From positions 14,817,343 through 14,881,342 of the forward strand of contig NC_047063.1 of the NCBI RefSeq assembly GCF_902459465.1: 64,000 nt of DNA. The letters are read 5' to 3'. Below are positions 17,701-29,700 of this stretch, piece after piece. The position numbers and the translations under genes are program-made. Each line of letters starts with the position of its first letter. The stretch's first letter is position 1. Under the pieces are notes generated by a model, which worked only from the letters and a program-made list of their open reading frames with translations, made no database searches and was not told the DNA's origin. The stretch comes from Asterias rubens (lineage: Eukaryota; Echinodermata; Asteroidea; Forcipulatida; Asteriidae).

Positions 17701-20700
17701 CCTTATTCATTTTACAGGGAAAATGCCTAAAACGTCTCAACTCACCACATCATGACTTTGATGTTTCTCTCGTTTCCTCTTCTCAATCATATCATCGGGC
17801 TCCAGCTCTCTCCTCTCCGTCAGGTCCACCCGTGGGGGAGGCAGCAGGTACGGTGAGGACGACCTTGAGGTCATGTCTGTTGGAGAAGGTGATGAGGAAC
17901 GAGCTGAGGCTGATCTTAAGGAGGCAGTACGCTGGTCTGGAATCTCTGTTAGAGTCGGTAGGTCAGTTGAAGATGCCTCTGCTTGCTTTTCTTTGCTTTT
18001 CTCTGTGCAAGAAATAAACCAGAGTGGAATCATTTTAGCCTTCGAGAAAACGTCAGGTCATTAAACAATTTTTAGTTTGGTAAGTTGTTTGCAACAGAAA
18101 TCTTTTGAAGCAAAACAAGTTACAAGCTCTATGTTTAATTCTTCAAAACAGAAATCGAATACCATCTTTCAAAACCACACATAACACAATAAATTAAGAA
18201 TTACTTAAAAAATAATACTTCGTTTTTTTATGTTTGAAGAAACTTTTGAATTTTGCAAACATTCTCCAGAACTCTGAAGATAATTAATGGTCAATAACGA
18301 CCAAAAAGGCATGTAAAAAAAAACACACAAACAAATTAGGTGAGTGTTTGCTGCCACAGTTAAATCTTAACAAATATAAATATTCCGTCTATATGTTTTT
18401 TTTTTTTCTTGTCCAGTTCGAGTTCTTGGCCATTATATACAACATATACAAAATACTGTTCACTAGTAAGCAGATTTATGTTTGCTAAGCGAAAAAAAAT
18501 CTGTATAAAATAGGAATTGAGAAATAAGCAGTACACTAAGCAGAGACAGCATCTAATTTTACTCGTTATCAGTTTAAAAAAGGCCGGACCACCAAGAATA
18601 TCCAAACAGTTCCTTACGTTGAGCCAAAGTGAATCTCTTCCTCTCTCGATCATCTATCCTGAAGTTTTTCATTCCTCGGACAAACTCTCGGTAGTCAATC
18701 AGCTCATTACAATCCTGGTCCAGACTCTCAATCAGATCAGAGAGAAGCTGATCAGAAATAGGAATCCCAGCCTGTAAATTAGAAGACATGGTACAGAATT
18801 GTTTAAAACATAAAAAAGGTTTCATCTGTTTTTGTTTTTTTACAAATACTGTAAATGCAGTATTTGTACTGAGAGCCTCCATGCAGGCTTGAAAGGGCAA
18901 GGCCATTGCTATTTGACAAAGAGCACTTTCATTGGAAAATCTTTGAGACGTTTTTGATTTGTAATTGCCATTTAAAAAATGTGCCAAATTGCAACTTATA
19001 TCGCCTGGCATAACATAGACACACTCAATACAGAGAACTGCTACTAGGGTTTTAAAAAGAAAGTTAATGTTAGTTTCTTTCAATTGTGGCAATTATAACA
19101 AACCAAATTATGCATGACCCAATAATGTGTATAAAGTGTTGATTAAACCAAGAGGTTTTTTCTTTATGCTAAGGTTGATACGCTTATTTACTATGATGTT
19201 TTCCATTATTAGGGCCTTTTTCACATGGGGCAGTTTTTACTGTCCATGCAACTTGGACGTAATCAGGAGTGCTGCACACAAAATGCACACTTAGGTAGTA
19301 CAAGTGACATTTATATAACAAGGTCTTGAGATTCCAAAACAAAATTAGCAAGGCAAAGTCCTGGTCAGTAGCTCTGAGTGCCGGCAGGCCCGTCTGGCGC
19401 TGACCAGTGTGGTGACAACCCTGCATGGCTCCATTATAAAAAAGAATTCCTTTGCTTTGTGTGTAAAAACTGACCTCCTTGATGCTCCGTTTGAACTCAA
19501 TTCTTGTGAGCATCCAGTTTTTATCTTTATCTGCTTGTGAGAAGAGATCGATGAGGCGTTGTCTCTTAGCGGTGAGGTACTTGGCAATGATTGCCATGGC
19601 TTCAGGAGGGGGGCGTTTAATACCTGGTTTTACCTCAGTGGACGGAACGTCTAGTGTAATGCTTGTTGATCCTTGGTCTCTCTGTTTAAATAGGGCAATT
19701 AGAACATTTACAAATGAGACTTTTAAGTTTCAACTGTAATTAGGGTTAGTAAATTTAGTTGAGTAAAACTTAAGGGAAGAAAGCACCATGTTTAGTCTGA
19801 ACATGTAATTTGGAAATAGAGTGAATATATTTCCATAATTACATTTTAAAAACAACATAAAAGCAGTGTTCAGTAAAAGTTAATTTACATAAAAATGTCA
19901 ATTCCTACATCAGAATGACGAAGATGCATGGTTTATGTTTTGCAAATGATTAACAACAACCAAGGAATGGGGCACAACAAGATCAAACACAGAAATTAAA
20001 AATTAAAAAACAGCAAAGCAAGATCAAAATAGGACTGCAAAACATGCACACACCAAACAAACAAACAAACAAACAAACAAACAAACAAACAAACAAACAA
20101 ACAAACAAACAAACAAACAAACAAACCCAAACCCCTTATTATTTTCTTTCCTTGCTAAGTTCCATTTTCCAATGGATAGGCCTTAGCTCAAAACAATGAA
20201 ATTAGTTAAAACCAATGGAAGGATAGCACCATAGATTGACAATACAATTTGATAGAAAGAGCAGAGGTTTTGACAATTAAAAAAAAACTTCTGGAACTTG
20301 AACAGTTCAAAATTGAATTAAGTTCACACAACACAATACAATCTGACCATCTCCATCATTTCATCATAAATTTCCCCAGATTTTCTTTAAAAGTATAGAG
20401 CCCAAGAAAAATTCAAACCACAGACTTAAATGATAATGTCATAAATAATTTTTGATAATTACAGGTGATGGAAATAGTCAGCACTAAGTATGTTCTTGGT
20501 TTGTTGGAGGGGGTTGGGGCGGTTAAACAATTGTTCAAAAACAAGAAACAAGATTGTTTATTTTAGTTATAACCAGTTCGCTTCAGAATTAAAACCATGT
20601 TCAACGTACAGGATTATTTTTTAGTAAAAATGCAATTTGTTTACATGTTGAGACAGAGTTTTATACTCAGAAGTGAACTGATTAAAAGAAATTATAGCAA

Positions 20701-22124
20701 CAACACAACACAACAGTCAAAGAATAGCATTATAACCAACACCCAAAACGAAAGGCACAATAATCAACCGTGAGACATTATTTCAAATACCTTTCTGCCA
20801 AAAGCCCTCTCCTCCCTAACCTGGAGATCAAAATATTCATTTGATTATTAAATTGGAATCAAACTTACAGAAATCCCCAAAATTTCAAGATTGGGGCTAA
20901 ATAAGTGTATTTTTAAATTTTCAAAAAAAAATTCCCTCTTATTTTAACCTACATTCGGCCAAAAAAGGATACACAAGATCAGCCTTGTGCCCTAAAGTTT
21001 GACCAATAATTCTACAAAATATAAAGAGCAAAGAATATTTTTAAAGAAATAATTTTGTTTGTTTGTGTGTTTTCAGAATGATATGATACCCACTCACTGT
21101 AAACACTTGGTTCAAAACAAGTTGATACTATCTCAAATAAAAGTGAACACAGTGCGCCAGAATTAAAACCCCATAATCTCTACATGTGTACATTGTTAAA
21201 TGTTAAAAGAAGAAAATCACACAGGAAATAAGACAATGTTAACTTGCAGGCTGCTGTTGGTTATAGGCTTGCGATTGTTACATGTGTACAACCAGTATGA
21301 CTATTTAAGTCAAGATAGACAAAACTGAAGGCGTTAAATTTGGAGTAAATTTATTCATGAAAATCAGCATAAATAATAAAACCATTCACATTTGTAACTT
21401 GATATCCCTTTCTGTGTGTGTCTAATGTTTTACAGTGCCACACCAAGTGAACATGTACAAAGGACCAATAATGGGAAAACTTCAAACTATACTTTGAAAA
21501 CAATCTTACTTCCAACACCTTGTAAGTTGTATTCTTAAACAAAAAATGAATGTTTGGAAATGTTGGTAGACAAAAAAAGGTTTGAGAACCTAACGTCTCA
21601 CTCACCTTATTAGCAAGTAGCTTACTCACTCTCTCTTCCTTCATTCTGTCAACCACCCTTCGTTCCATCGGGGTGGGATCCGGTTTATTTCTCAGCCATT
21701 CCTCACTCAACCCAAGACTCTCTAAACCATTCCTTAATTTCATTCTCTCCCCCAGCCAGCTCTTATATTCGCTAGATTTCTCCTCAACTTCTTTTTCATG
21801 AAGAGTTAATTTCTCCAGTTCACTCAGAGCCCAGTCGCCGGTTTTCGGCGGAGGTGTTTTAGGCTTTTCCGTCATCGGTTTGAGTTTCACATTTGACTGT
21901 CTGAGGTTCAGATCTCTTCCTGGGTGTTCGCCCATCGGAGGTGCGATGAATACTCTCTTGCGGCTGCGTGATAAACCCCATAGTTTAGTAGCGGTTGCGT
22001 ACAGCTTAGTCTTGGTAAGGTCTCGGGCTTTATACTGTTTAAGCTGTTCGTCTATAGGGAGGAATTCGGAGTGGTTGGGATGGAAAAGCCATCGTAGACC
22101 AAAGTCGGATTCTGTGTCCAGCAT
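14762..22124 (-). CDS. EFCAB12: EF-hand protein, probable EFCAB12 orthologue
   Basis: Seven coding exons on the minus strand join in frame: 22124-21606, 19681-19475, 18771-18618, 18002-17746, 16845-16641, 15922-15613 and 15032-14762, giving 640 residues. All introns are GT-AG and phases agree. Exon 1 (1-173) is basic, with a helical Glu/Lys-rich stretch near 115-140. Exons 2 and 3 carry two EF-hands: loop DKDKNWMLTRIE (224-235) and loop DQDCNELIDYRE (260-271). The second has acidic or Asn ligands at 1, 3, 5, 9 and 12 but Glu at the usual Gly position 6. Exon 4 is a Ser/Pro-rich linker. The last exon has DPNAFWPGHLLDKIRL and HLKWWPISDQGYM, which I recall from the EFCAB12 C-terminus. The EF-hands are certain; the orthologue name rests on memory of that tail and could be a related EFCAB. 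Cellular role not established here. Confidence 0.75.
15480..15597 (-). mobile_element. tRNA-derived SINE with partial internal duplication
   Basis: On the minus strand an A-box (ggtctagtggttggactg) leads to a B-box (gtgggtttgaatcccc). The segment atgcaagtcctgcagtccaa through the A-box is present twice in tandem, 43 bp apart. Lies in the last intron of the EF-hand gene. Confidence 0.65.
16390..16570 (+). repeat. Old copy of hairpin repeat family P
   Basis: Shares gaaactttgcatggtggaag and then, with many changes, the order of motifs found at 30431-30590 (tttgc-ggta, acgtttaccatcagtatgct, gtctttctgg). Left-arm only. Lies in an intron of the EF-hand gene. Confidence 0.55.
17075..17335 (+). mobile_element. 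tRNA-derived SINE (tggctgaacagtcaggcac type)
   Basis: A tRNA-like head with B-box gtgggttcgagttccggt is followed by the tail segment ccttaagcaagacacttgat and the gccccg...gcaccttgttaacc end. A related tail is at 63478-63690. Intronic. Confidence 0.6.
20055..20127 (+). repeat. (CAAA)n microsatellite, about 18 units
   Basis: A nearly perfect run of caaa repeats in the first intron of the EF-hand gene. Confidence 0.95.
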
Positions 22125-23370
22125 TGTAGATTATTTATAATGTCTCCTTCTTATGGGTATTAATTACAAACTTGTAAACAGCAGCAAATTATCCTTCACC
22201 AAATCATAGATGGTTTCTTTGGAATGTGATCATTTTTAACTTCATTGTTAATCGGCACTTGTATTATTGTTTTAACTCAGCAAACTGACTGCACCCTGCA
22301 ATTCAAAATATAAAAGTAAATTATTATTAAATTACTTCAGTAAGTTTTTGATTCTGACCAAAGCTGTGAATGCCTTCAGGATGCTTCAGTTCATATTCTT
22401 TTTGAGGGCAAAGAAGTTTTCTATTTATAAAGAGAATCCTATTATGTATTGGAACCAAGTCTGTGCGTTTAAATTAAAGCCCTATAAAAATATTGGTCCA
22501 TCGACTCCGTGTCCATGGACAATTTTGAGTGTATGCCGCAATTGGACCAATTTGGGGCTAGTGCGTTTACTGTTATTTTTTTTAAATGGATTGTTTCAAG
22601 GGGCACCAAAGCAACTATAGTCTATAGCTATGGGCTGAGACTTTATAGAGGCAATTACCTACATGTGTGTTGCCTCCATGACCATGAGGCCTTGTATCGT
22701 ATCCTGGTGTCATGTGTTTCAGTAGGATAACAGGAAAATTGTTCACAATCAAAAACTAAAAAAATTTTTTTCAAATCATCTAGATCCAATTTTTAAACAA
22801 TAACACTTTCACTTCATGGTGTGTTGACATTTTTAAAGTTTTGGTTTTACGTTGCGAGAGACAGTCCGCCATTAACAGTGCTTATGCATGCACGACATTG
22901 GAGCAACGTCATATATTTTCACACCTTTCATTGGTTGGTATTTTGTTGAATATTCAGAAGCTAGTATGGCATGCAAAATAAATCAAAAATATTATTCAAT
23001 TATTACTTAACAAATTTAGTTACATTTTTGTCCTAAGGCATTATGGCTACTCTATTAGAATCCAGAGATATCATAAGGCATGAAAGTAAACACCCCACCC
23101 CCCCCCCTATGCACTCACACTTCATAACAATCCGTTTTCCCCCATTTCAGACCAGTAATTTTTGGTTTCAGGAGATAAGAAACCAATCTATGATATTATA
23201 GATATTATATATCTTTAATGTAGACTTAATATTTATTACGCTTATAGGAATTTATTACAGTATGCATGAGTAAAGTGAAAACAAAATTGTTGTCATTTTC
23301 ACTTAAAATATTTATATATTTTCCCCACATTTACACACCATAGAATCCCAAATAGTAACCACCTCACGTG
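22125..23370. other. Intergenic, 5' flank of the EF-hand gene
   Basis: AT-rich; no conserved coding frame or clear repeat was recognised. It should contain the promoter and possibly a 5'UTR exon of the minus-strand gene starting at 22124, but no core promoter motif stands out. Confidence 0.4.
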
Positions 23371-23372
23371 AT

Positions 23373-23842
23373 CGGTCCTACTACTTGCCGTCAACTCGCC
23401 GACTTGCCGTCAACTCGCTGTCAAATCATTTTTGTGCCGTCAACTCATTAAATTTACTTGAAAAATTTATAAATGGGGCACGGAAGTGTTAAGTCTGGGC
23501 TAAACTACATATTTCTCATGGTTTTCGGTACAAATTCATTCACAAAAACGACTTTGTGTTGATAAAAAAAGTACCAATCATTGACATCTTGGGCCAAGAT
23601 TAATCCATATGAAAAAGCAAGATGGCGGCCGACGGTTTTGCTGCTTCGAGATAATTTTTTCACAAGAAAAAAAATCAATTTTTATTCCGAAATACGACCT
23701 AAAACTTACGCAAGTTCTCTTTTAGCTGATACGTCACCGTTCTATGCTTCTTTTGTGGATTTTAAATGTATATTGGAGGAGTTGACGGCGAGTTGACGGC
23801 ACAAGTGAGTTGACGGCGAGTTGACAGCAAGCAGTAGGACCC
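23373..23842. mobile_element. Non-autonomous DNA transposon, hAT-like, with 8-bp target duplication
   Basis: The terminal inverted repeats are ggtcctactacttgccgtca and the near-inverse ending in gcagtaggacc. Sub-terminal gccgtcaactcg motifs are repeated in both ends. The element is bracketed by identical 8-bp copies of cacgtgat (23365-23372 and 23843-23850). An 8-bp duplication is typical of hAT transposons, although hAT tips usually begin CA and these do not. No transposase frame is present. About 470 bp. Confidence 0.75.
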
Positions 23843-24941
23843 CACGTGATCCATCTAGTGACTAAAACAGAATGAAACTCAATCTAGCAGATAGTAATTT
23901 TGTTTTGAACTTTTGAGGTTGGATGATGTTTCTTTGACTCTTTTGAATGTTGGCATAATAATGCACTAGTGATTTGTACCGAAAATCAATCATTTTATAA
24001 ATGTTTGAGTAGGCCTATAAAAAATTAAAAGTATAACCAACGACAGGAAACTTTGTTCTCAGCATGATTAAGCCCGATGAAAATACAGACCGTGAGTAAA
24101 CTGCATAGCTTCTGTCACCGGTGCAGCTTGCACAATTTCGCGATAAACGGGAATCAAAGTTGGGGACCGAAAAACATATGAGGGTCGATAACGTATGACG
24201 CTACGATATGGCCATTTGCTCTCTGTTTTCCAGGGTAATTGATTCACCATGTTCACACACAAAAATAATTTGCAAATTTTTCATCTCAGAATCAGAGGTT
24301 CCTATCAACAAATTTTCCGGGTAAATCATTAACCAATTTAGACAAACAAAGATCTAATAGTACTTGATTTATTATGAACTACAAACAACGACAACCACAT
24401 AAGTCAAGTGATTAATAAAAACAAAAACAGTTCGAAGTTTACTTACAAATTTTACTCCACTTCCATGTTGCGCACGTTGCTATACCCACAGTAAACAATA
24501 ATAAAGAATGGTACGTACAGTCCGTGTAAAAAACTGTGGATAAACGAACGTGTAGATGGTGTCCAGATTAATCTCTATCCTTTTCCCGGCCACGCCCCCA
24601 AGGAGGGTCATCATCTTTTGCGATCTATGTTGTTTTGTTAACATGAAAACAATGGTGTTTTTGTGCACGTGCGATTCGACTGTGACAGGCAATTGTGATT
24701 TTGTTACTGTCCAAAGCTATTTATTGCCAAGCAGAACATTTAAGCAGCTGGTTGAACTTTATCAGTGAAAAAAAAAACAATCCTCAGGCTGATGAAACAC
24801 TTCTCCTATAAACTGCAAGTTTGTCTTCAAAAAGGGTAAAATTAGAAAATGTTGATGAGAAGCTGCAAACTTAATGTGGAAGGGTACAGCTCTGTAACTA
24901 GAGTAAATTTGTAGGGGCACAGGAGGGTGCAGAATTTATTT

Positions 24942-24958
24942 CAAGGGGGGGGGGGGGC
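24942..24958 (+). repeat. Poly-G run
   Basis: A G homopolymer; another is at 25167-25180. Length may vary with assembly. Confidence 0.85.
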
Positions 24959-24959
24959 C

Positions 24960-26300
24960 ACTTCATGACCAAGTTTGCATGTGGGCCGTTTACTATATAA
25001 TTTATAATTTATTTATAAGAAAATCTAACCTTAGTGTAACAACCAAGTACATTGGCTGTTTGTGTAAATGGACAAATAGTTTTGAAAACAATGAAATTAA
25101 CATTTCAAATCCTCAAAATCTAGATTTCGAACAGGGGCACCCACAGGGCATGGACATCAATTGGTGGAGGGGGGGGGGGGGTCCCCCTTACTTCCGCCAC
25201 TTATTGTGAATCAAAGTTTGAGTTTTGGTTAAAACTAGAAAATCAAAAAGATGCAATAAGACAATCATATGAGGAAATGTGACCATGTTATTAATAGCTT
25301 TTTAGTTAGAACACATCTTTTTTATTGCGATGCAATTTTTATCATTTGAATGATATGCAATTATTTCTCAATTATGAATTTACAAAGTATCTTTATAACT
25401 TACGAGACAAACTTGTAAAATTATCTAAATTTTCAAGACAAAATCCTTGGAAGCTGCAAGCAGATCATACATGTAGGCCGAACTGTTGTCAGTGTGATTG
25501 TTCAAAAACTGGATGATCAAAATTTAAAATTTGTAAAAAAAAATTCTTTCTTAGAGCAAAAAGGTTATACTCAATGAATATCAAAGTATAGAGGACCGCT
25601 GTAAACATACCTTACAAAATAAAATATGACATCAAATTGAAATTTAGCTTTTCAAATAGGCAAGAAATTTGTCAGGACATTGGAGTTGACCTTGCAAGCC
25701 TTGCTCCTATCTCCATGTTCACATCCAAAGGTTGGGAACTGTTAAAGCATGCAATTTTATTTCTCTAGCATGTGGAAACCAAAGCTTGTACAAATTATTT
25801 GAATACAAGACTTGCACATTCTGTCAAAGACATTTTTATAACGAGTTATTTAACTTAATTTAAAGGCAAAGCATACCTTCTCAAATTTTTGGGGGATAAA
25901 AACTGATGTTTTTGTTTACATAACATTACTTCACAGTGAAATGTTTCTCACATTGCTTATTGCTATCGAAAGCTGCTGTAGTTTCCAACTAAAGATTTTT
26001 ATTGCCATTAATTTTAAGAGGGATTACCATAAATATGCCTTTCCTTTAAAATTTCATTAATTATTACTCAAGCATGATATTCGGCCTTTGGAAAAATGTA
26101 GGAAAACTTTACTGAGTAACTTGGGCTGACCAATGGTGTACAGGCTTTAACTTTCAAGACTTTTTAACGACCGCTTTGCGAATTTATCTCAAGGCCCAAA
26201 ATTCGGAAATCAGATTGAAGGAGGAAGGATATCATGACTGTTATTGTAAAATTAATTTTTGATACGCTTTTCAGATATTGATAAACAAAACTTATGATAA
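24960..26300. other. Intergenic, no gene seen
   Basis: AT-rich, only short open frames. The segment around 26080-26110 (atgatattcggcctttgg) recurs at 30787-30815, so dispersed repeats are present, but no boundaries could be set. Confidence 0.4.
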
Positions 26301-26306
26301 TTTATT
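26301..26306 (-). terminator. Candidate polyadenylation signal of the MEST homologue
   Basis: TTTATT on the plus strand reads AATAAA on the coding strand, about 490 nt beyond the stop codon. Other candidates exist near 25998 and 25756. Confidence 0.3.
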
Positions 26307-26793
26307 AATGACTTCTGTGGTTCTGAAAGGATCTGGGATTGTATTCCCACTATGAAAAGTTTAATATCTTGCTTTAAAAAACAAAAAAAACAACTGTTAA
26401 TATTGTAAAAAATATTATTCTTCAGCATAATTTGTAATTATGTAATGTTTTAAATATATTTGTATACTTATGAGCATGTTCGAGAAAGCAAACTTCCATT
26501 TAATGGACAATAAACATAGAATTTAACACTGCGTATTCCGCAACAGGACAGCAATCTTATGCAATTTATAATGGCAAAAAAATAAAGTTAATTGCCTGAT
26601 GTTTCGACCCCAGTAGCAGAGTCTTTCTCGAAGGCTAAATTTATAATTGTTAAATTATTGCTTCAAAATAAGTATGAAATAATCAAATATATGAAAAGTT
26701 TTCTCCAAATATCATTTAAAGAAATAAAACAATCACCTAAACTTTTTCCCATAAAAAAAAAGATACAAAATTGCAAAATCTGGTTTTGTAATC

Positions 26794-29700
26794 TTAAAGT
26801 TTGACAGTATCCATAAATTTAACATAGGCGTCTAAGACATTCTCAGGATCTTCAAGCTGTGGGTAATGACTGATGTGGTCAGCAAGCTGAGTCACTCCAG
26901 AATGTGGGATCAACATCCTACGCAAAGACACGGAGAAAAGAATTTGATTGATTAATCTATAATAACAAAAACTTATTGTTTGTTAAGTTTTTTATTGATT
27001 TTTACCCTTGTAAGAGAAGCATGGACTTCTGCACTTCTGTCAAATGTACTTCATGGGTTGGCCGTGATTCTTTGCTCGTGCATGTGTAACTCCATAATAC
27101 TAGGCATTCTTCGCTTACAAAGCTAGCAAAGAAATTAGCACTTCTTGCACAGTCATTGGAGAATGGTGACTGTACGCGCAGAAATTCGGGGGTAGGCAGA
27201 GCAAGAAGTTGGGCTCAGGTCTGTGCTCAGAAGTCCAACCTGTGTTCAGAACGGCCCTTTCATGGCAAAACAGCCAAACAATTTTCTAAGTGAAGATCAT
27301 TTCTGGGTAAATTGAGGGTTTTTCAAAATTCCTGATGAATGGATGTGATTATAACATGTCCTACCTCGGCCTCTTTTCACACTTTCATCACGCTTTTATG
27401 GCAAAACAGATTTTCTCTGCACTTGCTTTTTTCAAAATGTAACTTTTCGAGGCTATTTTGTAATGAAAGGGACAAGAAGCAAAATGATGCTCTAGTCAAA
27501 ACATAGGGCTCTGTGGTTACAACAGATTCCTGGATTAAAAAAATTAACACTTTTGAGAGAACATGGCAGACTTACTTGTAGCGCTTCAGGAAGGTGTCTG
27601 GTGGATTGATGGGGTCTGATGGACCAAATATTAGATGCACTGAAATAAAATAAAAGCTGACATTTTAATTGGATTTAAATTCGATGGTGAACTATTAAAG
27701 AATGTTAATTTTGGTTTTTACCCATACACCGATGTGTGTTAGCACTGTATACTCAGTACTTTCCCGAGTCCTGTGAAAAAATATCACAGGCATGTTACTC
27801 GGGTGGGATTCGAACCCACGACCCTTGCAATTCTAGAGCAGTGTCTTACCAACTAGACTACCGAGGTTGCCCGGCAGCTAGAGGCATTTCGAATCCTATG
27901 TTTTGGCAGCGGGTACCGCAACGATATAATAGATCTTTAACATCTATTATATTAAAGAATGGAAGGTTTTGTCATCTAGGTACTAAACTGAATCACAACT
28001 TCTTGATTTGTGCCATTCATAATCAAAGACAGTTGAGAGAGATTGGCTATTGCCAGCTTGGTGTTTATATTCCCTTGTGTGGGAGTTTGCTTAGTTCCCT
28101 TGATGACAGGAAAATAGTCTAAACAAACAACTGACATTCTCCTGAGTAAAGACAAAAACTGATGTTGTTAGAGACATGGTACTCACAGGGTATTTTTGTT
28201 TCTTGAAGAGCTCCAACCCATTTATCCCGATTGGCAAACCGCTGGGGTAGGTACTGAATCTGTCTGTAAATTACAATAGAATGGACGTTAGTTTTAAATC
28301 GGGGATAAAGAAAATAAATTGTATACCCTTACACCTGAATGATTGGCCTGTGGATTCCCCCCCCCCCAAACTCAGGAAAAGTTAAGTTTACGGTGCTTTA
28401 TACACATCGGTGTAAGGGTATAACAAACTATACAATAGAATGAAGAGGAAGTGGGGGTAATTTGTTTGAAATATTGAGGGGGAAAAATCCTTGGGCCATC
28501 GGATAGAAATCGAACTATAACGCCTCTGTTTTTTAAGAGCAGGCTCAATTCTATGTATGGAACTTCTGACCATAGAATTCTTTGCTCTTTTTTTTCTTCT
28601 TCTTTTTTTGCCTCTCCTTTTTATCTTTTTGGGGGAATGGGGTGGAATTTGACACTGAGGGAGAATTTCATCAAGAGAAGCCCAATTTCTTAGAGATGTG
28701 TGAGATGCTTCAGCAGAAAATGATACACACACATTTTCAGCTGATAATTTATTTGCAGAAAACAAGTCAGAGGTAGATAAGCCTGGCTCTGTTTTTTGGC
28801 TGGTAACCTGTCAATGAGAAGTACGCATGTTTTGTGCATAGCCTAATTCTGTGCTGAAAACAGCTCTATTAAATTGAGCAAAGACCTGAATGCAGATGAA
28901 CGTTAATTTGTTTTTAAACTTACTCGTCTATTATTAAGTCGCCATCATTCCATCGAATTAAAGCCCAATGATCTTGAAACTCATCATCTGTTGGTTGAGT
29001 ACGTTTACCAAATACTTCACCAAACCTGCACATCAGGAATAAAAAAAGTTTTTTAAATCAACCATTTACATAAAATGGAAAGGTATGCAGTTTGACACTC
29101 AGAAAAAAAATGGTTAGGATTTTGATTAGCTTACTAAAATCATCATCTAAAAAATATCTTATTAATTATAAACACACAAAAAAGTTAATGGTCTGAAGTT
29201 TCAACCCTAGCAGAGTACCTGGACAGACAACAAACTTCTGAACAGGAAACATAAGCAGTAAAGTGAAAATAAATGAATGGAGTTAGATAGCATACAGAAA
29301 ACAGCAAGTGGTAAACAGTGAATAAGAAGACAAAAGGTTGGGGCTGAGGGGAAGGGGCTGGTTTGACCACAAGAAGATGGAAACACAAAGGACAATATCA
29401 AGGGTGGGAAGAGGGGAGAATAGGTAATGAGCAACAAAAATAGTTGGCAAGAGAAATGATAATGATCAGATTAAAGAGTTCTCCTCTTCCATAGAAATGT
29501 TGTGAAAAGTGACTTACGATTTTTTAAAAATGAAATGATTGGTGAGTCGCTTTACCACAGGAGCAATCCATGGTTTCAACAAGAGCTGGAAAAAGAGAAT
29601 TGCGTCAACTTAAAGATGGTAAAAAATCTCTAATCTAAGGGTCTTTCAATTGCATATATTCTTGAAATGTGGTTTGACGTCGTCATCTACATTTTGTTAA

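Noticed and set aside
19184..19474. Extension of the EF-hand gene reading frame beyond 19475
   Set aside because: A GT donor follows the codon for Glu242, and the continuation has no similarity to the family and leads to repeat-like intron sequence.
27798..27873. tRNA gene on the minus strand
   Set aside because: A- and B-boxes are good but the acceptor stem does not close, and the same head and tail recur at 32.8 and 35.4 kb, so it is a SINE.
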